Assembly: GCF_022458985.1 (NCBI RefSeq)
Contig: NC_061783.1
Span: forward strand, 1,146,413-1,210,412
Length of the DNA: 64,000 nt
From: Mugil cephalus
Taxonomy: Eukaryota > Chordata > Actinopteri > Mugiliformes > Mugilidae
Reading direction: 5' to 3'
Shown: piece after piece, positions 1 to 10,376 of the stretch
Layout: each line of letters begins with the position of its first letter
Position numbering within the stretch: the first letter of the stretch is position 1
Notes under the pieces: generated by a model
Told to the model about the DNA's origin: nothing
Databases searched by the model: none
Seen by the model: only the letters and a program-made list of their open reading frames with translations
Made by a program: the position numbers and the translations under genes

Positions 1-29
1 TGAAACTTGTCTGTTTTTTGTGGCTGCAG

Positions 30-1715
30 AAAGTGGGCTTCTTCAACCAGCAGTATGCTGATCAGTTGAACATGGAGGAGACGGCCACAGAGTACCTGAT
101 GAGGAACTTCAACCTTCCCTACCAGGATGGAAGGAAGTGCCTGGGACGTTTTGGCCTTGAGAGCCATGCCCATACCATTCAGATCTCCAAACTCTCTGGT
201 ATGAACATGAACTACTGAACAGGAACATTTTTCTGTATGCTGTCATATTGAATGAGACATCCAAACACTGTGTGGATTTTGTCTCTAACAGGCGGTCAGA
301 AAGCCAGAGTAGTGTTTGCAGAGCTGGCCTGTCGTCAGCCTGATGTGTTGATCTTGGTAAGGGCCACTCAGACTAAGAATTCACTTGTCAACTGGAAGAA
401 TTAAAAGCTAACTGGTCTAGCCTTTTCTCCCATAGGATGAACCCACCAACAATTTGGACATTGAGTCAATCGATGCTTTGTCAGAGGCCATCAATGAGTA
501 CAAAGGAGGTAAGGCATTATTCTAATTACTCATGTTAGTAAGACATGGTGGCCTGATCACGTCTTGATTGGAATTGGGGGTAAACATCAGGCGATGTGAC
601 GACTTTCTGGGTGGGACAGCAGCAGCTAAACAACTTGGGTTTCGGTGATAGTGTTTGAAAAGAAAAGGCAGGGCCTTTGAAAGCATTCCTCCATCTTCGT
701 CATGTTTTTCAACCGAGTAAGTTTAGTGTTGCAGACTCACTGTTCCACAGCATGTAAAACCACTTTGCACATGTCTGTAAAGTTCTATTCTGATGTTTTG
801 GCAATGGTACCACACAAATTGTACTGAACTATTTTATTATACGCTCAGTGAAATATTTGATCAGAATTATTTCAGTCTGGTTAAACAGTGTCCATATTAA
901 CTTACCAAGTGACTGTAAATGTTATTACACTAAATGTTATATATGAGTGAATGAAATATGAGGTGGGAGAGCCTGGTCTGGTCCAATAAGTTTCCCTGCT
1001 GAACACTGGATTGTCACAAGATAATCAGTGTTATTCACTTCTCCATAATGTTATGGTTGATCGATGTATATTTGTCCAGTTTTAAACCTCAGAACTTGGG
1101 ACCATATACAAATGCTCCACAGAGCACTTTCTATATTAATACAAGATTAAGATTACTCAAATTGAAAGTGAGACAGGACATTTTAGATATTTTACTTCCA
1201 TCCATACTGCCAACCCACACAATGTAATCGGCCAGGCAGCATGAATCCCAAATGGAAAACTCACCCACATTTTAGTACTGGGTCAAGGCAAGTAAGGAAA
1301 GGAAAAATAGGAAATTGTGAAATATGACATAGGTCAGAAACTTTTCATTTAACTGTTCATTAGGTTTTAACTTTTTTCCAGTGATTTCAACCTGTTGTAG
1401 TCTGTAGTCTCATCTCTGTGGTGGAAGTGTATAGAAACTGTACATACTGACGCTGCAGCCAGGGATGCCTGAACAGCTCCGACTTGATCAAGAAAATCCA
1501 TAATAAAGTCTGTATTATAGTACTAACGTCCTGTCCCTTCTCGTGCAGCTGTTATCATTGTGAGTCACGACGCTCGGCTGATCACAGAAACTCAGTGCCA
1601 CCTATGGGTTGTGGAGGATAGAACTATCAACCAGATTGATGGAGACTTTGACGACTACAAGAGAGAGGTGCTTGAGTCCTTGGGAGAGACCATGATCAAC
1701 AAGGTCAATCCATGA
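30..1715 (+). CDS. abcf1: ABCF1, 3' end (C-terminal part of second ABC domain), partial
   Basis: This is the C-terminal end of an ABC-F protein. These are soluble twin-ATPase proteins without membrane segments; ABCF1 (ABC50) binds ribosomes and eIF2 and supports translation initiation. Coding exons are 30-198, 292-356, 436-508 and 1549-1715, all with GT-AG junctions and continuous frame; the stop is TGA 1713-1715. The second nucleotide-binding domain is seen directly: the LSGGQ signature is split across the first intron, followed by the Walker B/D-loop run [11 protein letters not shown] and the H-loop segment IIVSHDARL. The protein ends [10 protein letters not shown]. The 5' part lies left of the window. 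The third intron (509-1548) is about 1 kb and I recognise nothing in it. The [11 protein letters not shown] and HDARLITET wording fits ABCF1 rather than ABCF2 or ABCF3. Confidence 0.94.
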
Positions 1716-1906
1716 ATACACAGTTGCTTCCAGGGCCAGACATCCCATGCTAGCTGCACTCCGCTTGGACTGGTTGGCAGGTCTTACAGTAACACCCATA
1801 AAAATGTTGGATTTGTTGGGGGTTTAAGATAACAGAGTGTTAATCATGGCATCACTTTCTACAACTGTGGAGTAGGATGAAATGTCTTGAAAAATGACTA
1901 AAACTC

Positions 1907-1912
1907 AATAAA
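1907..1912 (+). terminator. ABCF1 poly(A) signal
   Basis: Canonical AATAAA about 190 bases after the ABCF1 stop codon. It sits only 22 bases from the opposite-strand signal of MRPS18B, so the two 3' ends meet in the same short stretch. Confidence 0.75.
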
Positions 1913-1934
1913 ATCAATACATTTTCACCATCTG

Positions 1935-1940
1935 TTTATT
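1935..1940 (-). terminator. MRPS18B poly(A) signal
   Basis: TTTATT on the + strand reads AATAAA on the minus strand, about 150 bases after the MRPS18B stop. Cleavage would fall near 1,905-1,920, inside the ABCF1 3' end. Confidence 0.7.
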
Positions 1941-2086
1941 GTACATTTTTTATGTATAGCATGAACATATAGTGGAAATTCATAAGGTCTAAAAAACTTC
2001 CACATTCTGTATTGAAAACCAAACACAAGTTGAGATAATTTCCCCATCAAAAGTTTGATCATGTGGGTCAGTTTCTATCGTCTCCA

Positions 2087-5000
2087 TCACTTTAAGTAAG
2101 CCTTGTACGTCTTCTTGACTTTAGCCACTTCCTTCTCGTCAGGCGTCATTTCCCCATACCATTTATACCAGGTCTCACCAGAGGTTAAAAATGAGGGAGG
2201 ATGTGTGGAGCCTACAGCATCATGGGAATTGGAGAAGTCTTCTCCTGTAAAATCCACATATGGAACCTGAAAGGGAAGTAGGCCTAAAAGAAGAAAGAAT
2301 CTTATTTTAAATTAATTTTCTCAAAAGTGAGCCTCTTCATCTCATTAACGTTTTTAGCTTCTGAAAGGAGGCAACCCCAAAAATGTTTTAGAACCACACA
2401 TTTAGAAGTATTCATTGAGTAAAAATATTTTTTTGTACAAAATGAGCATATCGCGAGGGGTTTAGTGTTGCTAATTAATTCGAGTCACTCAAGTCCAAAT
2501 ATGCCACTGTCTCTTAAGTTCTTTGCTTTGTTCTTGTCTCAGTTGCACAATCAGCTGTGAACGACTTGGATACTTAGTAAATGATGTAATTGTAGGCTGC
2601 CTCAGTATTGATATAGGGGTCATTTAGGTGAGCTGGAAGTAAATACCAACACAAAATTAAAAATAATTTGACTTGAGCTGGACTTTCAAAAGTACTTATA
2701 TTAGATGAAAAAGGCCTCAAAGAATGGTGATAACAATAAATCTTGTTTTGCGTTACCGTGGTCTCGTGCTGTGATGATTGCTTCAGTTAGTATCTTCTGC
2801 TGTTTCATACACACACCTGAAGACAAAAATCAGACCATGACCCACTGGGAGCTGAGAGGCCGACACTTGCATACATTTGGTAACTTTGATTACATGGGGA
2901 CTTACCAGTTCGAGTTGGATCGTACACCACTCCAGTGTGGGGACTAATGAACTGCTGCAGTAACTTCACATTCTGCAAGAAAACATACATACGGGTTAGG
3001 AGCATAGTTAGGTCTCATTCAATTGCAACATATAACGAAACTACATAGGATACACAACCATACCCTCCAGACAGCTAATTGACAGCATTAGTTTCAAGAT
3101 CAGGCATCATTAGATGTTTTCATATCGTCTCCATTCCCCTTTCAAGTTTTTTGTTCAGTTCAGTCTGGCTGAAATGCCCTTTGTGTGGAGTCAACACTAG
3201 TTTAAAAAAAAAAACTCAGCCAAGTAAAAGTAAGTATATAAGAGTACCGTATTTTCCGCACTATAAGGCGCACCTAAAAACCTCTAATTTTCTCAAAAGC
3301 TGACAGCGCGCCTTATATATGGACCAATACTGAGCCACAACAGGTCTCGCAACTACGGTAAGCAGCCGCCGACTTCATTTTCCCCCGTAGAAGAAGAAGC
3401 GCGCGGTGCATGCTGGGATATATGACTGCGCGAGGCGTGCCGTTTCATTTCCATTTGTGTGTTTATGTAAAGACCCCAAAATGGCTCCTATTAAGAGACA
3501 CGCTTACGACGCAGAGTTTAAACTCAAGGCGATCAGTCACGCAGTAGAACACGGGAATAGAGCAGCAGCGAGAGAATTTAACATTAACGAATCAATGGTG
3601 CGGAAGTGGAGGAAGCAACAAGATGACCTGAGCCAAGTAAAGAAGACTAAACAGAGTTTCCGAGGGAACAAAGCGAGATGAGTGAACGGAGTTGTCAGAA
3701 CGCTGGTTTGTAATCTATTAATAAAGTTTGACTGGCCTATCTGACTGTTTTGTTGACATTCCCTTTAGCGCAACTCCATCTAATGGATGCATAACGTAAC
3801 CCCAGCCTCTACTGTAGCGTCTATTCTATGCGCCTTATAATGCGGTGCGCCTTATATATGAACAAAGTTTTAAAATAGGCCATTCATTGAAGGTGCGCCT
3901 TATAATCCAGTGCGCCTTATAGTGCGGAAAATACGGTAATTTCAAGTGTCACATACGGTATACTGCATTAAAGTTTGAGCAGCATTTTACTGTTTCTCGA
4001 GGTTCTACTTTTGATTACTCAATACTGGTGAACCAATAAATACATAAATACAAAATTACAGTTAGGTCATACTATTAATTATACTGCATTTATCCCTGAG
4101 GGAAAATTACGCCTCTTAGCAGAGAGGTACTGCAGTCATGGGCACAGGGGGAGGTGAACCTGGGCTCCTCTCTAACCCAAACACAGCGGTTTGTAATAAC
4201 TCAATAACCACAGCAACAGTTATGCTGGCAACCATGGCTTCAAATATTCATCATTTTGTATGTTCTACAAGTGTTCAACTTCAAGAATTTGAGAAAAGTG
4301 ATTAACTTGTTGTCCAACAGTTGGACACATGTTGCAAGTACAGTTGCAAGTGGTTATAGCTTCATACGATAAATGAGGTCTAACTATTTCAAACAAAAAG
4401 TCACAAATCCACAAAGAGATAACCCCTGAGCTCTGACTATGTTCTGTAATAAAACATCTCGGCTATCATCCAGTCTGATGGTGAAACCAGTATTAAATTA
4501 CCTTCATGGGGAGTTTGGGGCTGTAAAAACTGTCAAATGTAACATTTGCACACAACAGATAAATTTAATTATTTCTTATTAGTTGTTATATATTGCATAA
4601 CACAAATCTAGCTTCTATTGTTCTGAGTGTATCAATTCCTATTTCACAGTATTAGGAATAGCACTGGTCTTTAATATGTGGTTAAATATTGTTACATATG
4701 TCTTTTAACTTATCATTTTTGAAAGAAAAAAAAATAAATCAACAACCCCAAATATTTATATGAACTTGAGCAGATAAATGTAATTGAGTACCAATATAAA
4801 GTAGGATAACAATGCAGATATTCAACTATCTCAAAACTGTATTTAAATGCAGCATCCAGGAATATGTGCTTATATTCTGCAGACAAGTTTTTTAGCAAAC
4901 AAATGAATAATAGATTTTACACTTGATCCTCAAGGGAAATTGCTTGGTGACAGAAGCTTACTTGCGCATAAAAGAAACACTCTTTAAGAACCTCAAGTAA

Positions 5001-6093
5001 AAAGAAAGATAAAACCCTGTTGGAGAAAGACTCATGATTGATGAATTACACTGTAGTCAAGGAGCATTTCTGTGTTCAGTGTGTAATGAGACCATCAGTG
5101 ATGAGATGCTGACCTGAGGGTGGAGAATAACGTTTGGATCCCGACAAATAGGACAGGGGTTGCCACATATCTTGCCTCCTCTCTAAAAACACAGAAGCGG
5201 TGTTGTTGTTTTTTTTTTTTTTGCATATAACTCAAATAATGTATACAAGGTGGAATAAGTAATGTAAATTTTACAATGCAAGTCTTGCGTGTCTTCTGTG
5301 GGGGAATGGCTCCTTTGTGGTTCCTCCTGTAACCTGCCCAGACCGGATTGGTTCCATACTTCTCAATGTACTCTGTCAGGGGAATGGAATACTTTGTTAA
5401 ATCAAAGTAAGTTTGGATGCTTAAGATGTGACTTTATGTTTTTTTTTGTTTAATTTTACTTAACATTTGTAGATACATTTTACTTTACATAAGGGAGGTA
5501 TTTCACAAGCCTTTCTTAGCTTCCATCTCTCCTGCATAACAAGTAACCGTTTTATACGATTTAAATGTTTTCTATCGTCAATGTGTATACAAACAAAAGA
5601 AATTTATAAATTCGTTCGAGTACCTTCACTTTCCAGGTAATCCCAGGGCCTGTCCTTGTACTGGGACACAGTCTCCACAGTCTCGGCAGCAGCCTCATCC
5701 TGCGGTGATGCTCCTTGGCAGAAAAAGTGAGTTGGGTGTAGGAATGGAGACAGAGACGGGCACGTCCTCTGCGGTAGCCTACGTAGAAGGGACTAAGAGA
5801 AGAAGAAAGTCACTTCACCATTACTACCTGCTATATACCATCATAGTTGCCCTCTGCTGTTATTGAAGTGCAGAATTCACGTGACTTAAGTTACTCCTGG
5901 CTAACGTATACTGTAACTCCAGTATTGATCTTACTTGGACATATTAAACCCCCAGTGCAAACTCTTAACGATTAGATTAATCGGATGCTAACCGCAAACA
6001 TAAATGTACTACCTGATACTGACGGAATGGCTGTATAATTGAAGGCGATAAACGGCACAAAGCCCTGGCGACGAACGGCACGGAGGCGGCCAT
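2087..6093 (-). CDS. mrps18b: Mitochondrial small-ribosomal-subunit protein mS40 (MRPS18B)
   Basis: A nuclear-encoded protein of the mitochondrial 28S ribosomal subunit, related to bacterial bS18. Seven exons read on the minus strand: 6093-6013, 5792-5624, 5372-5275, 5182-5114, 2972-2906, 2816-2757 and 2283-2087. Frame is continuous across all junctions, giving 246 residues (the human protein is about 258). The start MAASVPF is the first ATG and matches the family's MAASV start; an Arg-rich N-terminus fits a mitochondrial targeting peptide. Conserved stretches are [24 protein letters not shown], the cysteine cluster [10 protein letters not shown] and [14 protein letters not shown]. The protein ends KKTYKAYLK. 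The large intron between the fourth and fifth exons holds a pogo-like transposon (3245-3938). The gene is divergent from PPP1R10 and convergent with ABCF1. Confidence 0.95.
3245..3938 (+). mobile_element. Pogo/Tigger-like DNA transposon, internally deleted, HTH domain retained
   Basis: The ends are near-perfect terminal inverted repeats of about 27 bp (left arm begins CCGTATTTTCCGCACTATAA, right arm is its complement), flanked by TA on both sides as expected for a TA target-site duplication. Extra copies of the CGCCTTATA sub-motif lie just inside both ends. The 694-bp element carries one short open frame (3481-3681). Family assignment to the pogo/Tigger branch rests on the TA target, the terminal sequence and the helix-turn-helix protein; I could not run a database match. 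Confidence 0.8.
3481..3681 (+). CDS. Truncated transposase: N-terminal helix-turn-helix DNA-binding domain only
   Basis: From the ATG at 3481 the frame runs 66 residues to TGA, beginning [18 protein letters not shown]. It holds a Psq/CENP-B-like helix-turn-helix: [20 protein letters not shown] followed by [14 protein letters not shown] full pogo-like transposase would continue with a second DNA-binding helix set and a DDE catalytic domain of several hundred residues; none of that is present before the right terminal repeat. The track frame is open further upstream (to 3406), but the MAPIKRH methionine has the family's usual start. Whether it is ever expressed is unknown. Confidence 0.65.
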   Translation: MAPIKRHAYDAEFKLKAISHAVEHGNRAAAREFNINESMVRKWRKQQDDLSQVKKTKQSFRGNKAR

Positions 6094-6609
6094 GTTTGTC
6101 TGTCTCAGCGGGGTCATAGGTGAAAGGTGAAAGATCGAGCGATATGACAATTAAATCAAGCGTTATATGTAATCTCAAAATTTGCCGCTAATAAATGATT
6201 CATACAGTCTTTAAAGCAGCACAGTGTCATTTTTATTATTGTTCGTTTTGTGTGAAAGAGTGCTAAATAGCAGCTTCCGGTCTGACTGGCGCATTTGACA
6301 AACTGACAAACGAGTCGCCATTTTGAAGAAATATTATTAACAAATTTTATATATTAAACCATTTGTACAACCCGCGTAAATCATCAAATGCCGTGTGTGT
6401 TTTGAATTCCCTCCATAACAATCCAAAAATCACAGACTTTTAAGGTGAGATTAGGGAGTAATTAGAAATGACATGTGAGAGACGCCATTATGCCCTTGGC
6501 TGGATGAAGAAGGTCGGTTAGCCACCATTTTGTTTCAGCAAAAAGGGGGAAAACCGATGCTCGTGACGTAAAAAACGTCACGTAGTATAAAAAGTAAGTC
6601 CCTCCTTTT
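6094..6609. promoter_or_regulatory. Shared divergent promoter region MRPS18B / PPP1R10
   Basis: About 0.5 kb separates the MRPS18B start codon (minus strand) from the presumed first PPP1R10 exon (plus strand). It includes an inverted CRE pair, arms CGTGACGT (6562-6569) and ACGTCACG (6575-6582) around five A's, directly followed by a TATA-like TATAAAAA (6586-6593). GCCATTTTG-type motifs that resemble YY1 sites occur near 6317 and 6524. The arrangement points to TATA-directed transcription to the right and a compact shared control region. Confidence 0.55.
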
Positions 6610-6636
6610 CGAGCTCATTCCTGGATTTGGTCAAAG
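6610..6636 (+). other. Probable non-coding first exon of PPP1R10 (5' UTR)
   Basis: A strong donor (CAAAG|GTAAGTG) ends a short segment about 25-45 bases downstream of the TATA-like box. The first coding exon of PPP1R10 begins 3.7 kb further right with 2 bases of UTR (10375-10376), so at least one upstream non-coding exon is required. The start coordinate is inferred from the TATA spacing. A further acceptor-like site at 6808 could mark an additional UTR exon. Confidence 0.45.
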
Positions 6637-7343
6637 GTAAGTGAAGTCAGAAAGACAGGACGGCTTTTTTCCAACATGTTTTCCGTATGTTCATGTGAAG
6701 TTATTGCTGAATATATATGAAAATAGCACCTGAAGACTCTACTATAGACGAAGAACTGGAATACTTGACAGAATCGATATTAAATGTTTGTTTTTGTGTG
6801 TTTTCCAGGTATGAATTCGCTTTGCCGAAGACTGAACCGTCGAGGACTTTGAACAACTCTGCTCAAATTCATATTTTTTCTTCAAGTAATGGACATTTGA
6901 TTACTATTTTTGCCTCCAGTTTCTTCCAGAAGGAAATGCTAGCATAGCTACCACAGCCCCACCCATTAGAAGTCTTTAAGTTGATATTAAAACCATGAAG
7001 GTTGACGACATTAAATTGATGAAATAGGAGATATAAGTGCCTGAAAAGCACACTAAAATATTCCCGAGACGCTGAGGATCTATAGTATGAATAGTAAGTT
7101 GATTTTGAAATTGACTCGACATTCAAACGAAAATAGTAGATAATAGGCTAGCTAGCGGTTGCTGGCTAGCAGGCACCGTAAATTAGCTTGGTTCTTGGCA
7201 AACAATTATAAAATATTATTATAGTATGAGCTCACACAGGAAAGTGGACGGACGCACATCGCTCCGTTTCTTTGTGTGTGAGACGGAATAGACGAATTGT
7301 ATAAATAAAACCAGAACTTGTAAAAATCGTTAGATAACCATAA

Positions 7344-7597
7344 GCAATCTATTCATAAAGATTGCCGTAGGCACAGTACGCAAACTAGATCATGAAGTCG
7401 GACTTTTTGCCTGCCAGACTTTCGTAGGGGCTGCTCCATGGAACGAACACCCAGCCGCAATCTATACATAAAGATTGCATTAGTATGAGGATTGTGGACT
7501 TACTTTACCAAGCACTGTGTGTTGAAATGATAAGTATAGCACAGGGACTTCCCGAAACCTCGCATCATGCACTCGGCAATCTGCGGATAAAGATTGC
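7344..7597. repeat. Three spaced copies of a GCAATCT...AGATTGC hairpin
   Basis: At 7344-7365, 7457-7478 and 7576-7597 lies the same 22-nt imperfectly conserved unit: 7-base arms GCAATCT and AGATTGC around an 8-base loop ending in ATAA (loops ATTCATAA, ATACATAA, GCGGATAA). Spacing is 113 and 119 bases; the sequence between the copies is not repeated. The arms are invariant while the loop varies, as expected for a selected fold or for paired protein-binding half-sites. They lie in the first intron of PPP1R10. Confidence 0.8.
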
Positions 7598-7901
7598 AGG
7601 ATGTCTCGCAAAGTGGTCTTTCGAAGCACAATCTGGGGATTGACAATATGGTGGACTGGTTGTGGTTTGCTCGTCGTCTTCGGCCAGCTCGGGGGCTAGC
7701 CGAGTTTTCCTCGGAGCAACATTTGGGAATATTTGCAACGAGTATTGACTCATACCCATCGCATTGTCTGATTTCTCTGCGCGTATGGCTCGCTATACTC
7801 CCGGTGCCCGTCGCCTTGTTTTTCTCTTAGCCTGAGTGCTGTTTGCTATGAGAGCCATTGTTGTTTGCGAAGGGATTGGTTTGTCGTTGAAGTGGTTAAC
7901 A

Positions 7902-8039
7902 GAGGGAGGGCTCTGATTAGCAGTCAGTCTCTAGCTCCCTCCCCTTTGTCAGGCAGCTAAACCACTGGAGCAGGCCTGCTTCTGTGACAGATGTCAAGCC
8001 TTTTATAGGCTTCGTGATCTGCCCTTATATAACGAGGGC
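7902..8039. other. Cluster of short inverted repeats in PPP1R10 intron 1
   Basis: Three stem-forming pairs lie within 140 bases: GAGGGAG 7902-7908 with CTCCCTC 7935-7941, AAGCCT 7996-8001 with AGGCTT 8007-8012, and GCCCT 8021-8025 with AGGGC 8035-8039. Function unknown; such short stems can occur by chance. Confidence 0.35.
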
Positions 8040-8626
8040 GTTTTACGCTGTATTTATGTGCCCTTAATGAGGATACAGTGTTTCCTTACTCATAGGAAAG
8101 TCTATTGCACATACTTTTTTGTTGATTGCTTGTTCATTGAATGCAGTCATACGATTTTATTTTTGAGTTTTATTTATTTATGTTACATAATTTATCAGTG
8201 ATATCTAACACCACAGTATTACTATGCACCAATAATAATGTTCTTTCTCCACCTGAATCAGGAACCAGGGCCATGTTTAACACTAATATTGTGTACATTT
8301 ATAACAATTGTGACATTTACAGGAAATGGTTTATTTGCAGTGTTGTGGAGGTCTGAGACTATATAAAACTTCTACTACAACAGTTACGCGGGTAAGACCT
8401 AACTGATTCCTCACATCATGACATTTCGAGTCAACTGATTTCCAGCAGGACTGCAGGTTCTGTACTCAAATTTGCAGTTAACCCAAAGTGTGTCATAAAA
8501 TGTGTAAACATGGAAAAAAAAAATAAGTGCATGCTTAAAGCCTCAATCCCAGATGTTATGAACCATTTGGTGGTTTTCCTATGAATTATCATAACTTAAT
8601 ATTTTTAAAAATATATATAGGATATA

Positions 8627-9030
8627 CGGATGTGTGTGTGTGTGTGTGTATAATTGAATACATAGTGATCAAATTACTTTATGTTGTTTTGGTCACATTC
8701 AATTATTCAAGATAATAAGTGGACTTAATGACATTATAAAACATTCAACACCTTTCAGTCATAATTTATTATACAATCAGTATTATTTTTTTACACTGCC
8801 AGCCATTTTAATGTAATACTGTATTGACTGTTAATTTGTAATGCATTTCTGTGCCAGTCAGTACAGTGCTGGTGTGCAATCATAGATGAACCTGTAGGTG
8901 GCAGTAAAAGGCCTGACTTGTACCTCCAGGCTGAAATGATAATGGTTATGTAGTTACAACACTGGCCAATATAGATGTACACTCCCTTTGATCATATGTG
9001 TGTATATATATGTATATATATATGTATAAT
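8627..9030. repeat. Short TG and TA microsatellites in PPP1R10 intron 1
   Basis: A TG run at about 8632-8649 and a TA-rich alternating tract at about 9000-9030. The rest of 8,100-9,800 shows only AT-rich intron sequence with no recognisable gene. Confidence 0.6.
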
Positions 9031-9821
9031 ACATATACAAACAGATGGCTGTTGACATCCTACAACTCTACAGTTTTAAACCATTCAATTTTTCATTCAG
9101 TCACATTTTGTTGTTGAATTGTTGAATATAGTTTGAATCTGTATCAACGATCCTTTATCAGATGCCATATTAATTGGGAGAGTGTGTTTGTACAAGGTAT
9201 CTCGGAGGTTTCTTTCCCCTTTCTCCTTGTCTGAGTTGCATTTTTCCATAACTGTGGATGACTGTGTTAGATGTATGGAATTAAAAAAATGAGAACTCAT
9301 TATCAGTAACATTTTTTTTTAAAAATTCCTCTCTTTGACTATATTTAATTGTTCACCTCATTTCCCCCCGAAAACAATCAATGTATTACATATAGGCCTA
9401 AACATACGTGTTACTGAATACATAATAAGCCAGGTGAATATGCTTTTCATATTTTTTTTGTTAGAGAAATACTTGAATAAAATTAAAAGGTAAATAAAGA
9501 GAACAATTAAGTGAATGGGGTGATTTCTAAGTATTGTTTGCATTGATCCAGCCTTTAAATCATAACTTGTACTGGAATAAACAGTGATCACACAAAAAAA
9601 TGTTTTATGAGAGTATGTCCTATCCTGTAAGTAAATGTTTCAGAATGGAGATAGACTGGCACTACAGTCTGCATCCTGTCCTTGTCCTTGCTATACTGGG
9701 GTTGTGTCAACCCCCTGAAACTCCAAACATCTAAAGAACAAGGCAGCAGACTGAAGCCGTCAATTGCTGTGGATGTTTGTCAAAGTGTCACAGGGATGGA
9801 ACCTTCTGCTGCTCTTGGTCA

Positions 9822-10043
9822 CTATACGACCATGTCAGGCAAAGCTTCATTCTGGATGATGAACTTTTTCTGCTTCAACCTGATATTCCAGTTATTAATT
9901 GGATAGTAGGTCAGAGTGATCTGCTCCACAGTGACTTGAGTTACAAGCTGATTGGTAGTTGTGCTTAACAGTATAATGAATATGGTGCTGAAATCCTCAG
10001 TGAAGTTGATGAGAACTTTTTGGGTGACTCTTGATATTGTCTG
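9822..10043 (-). pseudogene. Unidentified stop-free 73-codon fragment inside PPP1R10 intron 1
   Basis: On the minus strand, 73 codons are open between a TGA at 10044-10046 and a TAG at 9822-9824. The translation has protein-like character (for example VLINFTEDFSTIFIILLS, then VTVEQITLTYYPINNWNI), with alternating hydrophobic residues as in beta strands. There is no methionine start and I see no matching splice partners. I do not recognise the family. It may be a remnant of a transposon or retrocopy. A chance open frame is possible. Confidence 0.25.
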
Positions 10044-10376
10044 TCAGTTCTTTGTAGCTTGGAGATAGCAGGATATTCTTGATGTAAACCTTTTAGAGTT
10101 TTCTGTGATGATTCAAAGTGGAATCTAGTTGGTGTTCAGTACTGGAGTGAGCCGTGATGTTACTTTCTGACAGGCTGTAAACGTTCGACAAAATCCTAAT
10201 AAGTCTGGGTGTTCTTTCACATGGAGGTCCCGTTTTCTTTTTGTCAGTCAAATAGTCCAAACTTCACAATACATTTTACAGACTTAGGATGCCCATGCAT
10301 ATCAGAAAATCTAAACCTGAAAAACCCATCCATGTTTTGCTTAATGTTTCACTTGTCTGTGATGTGTGTTTTAGGT

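Noticed and set aside
7344-7597. Possible CRISPR-like array
   Set aside because: Only three short hairpin units with spacers of about 91-97 bases in an animal intron; no adjacent cas-like genes. Kept instead as a structural finding.
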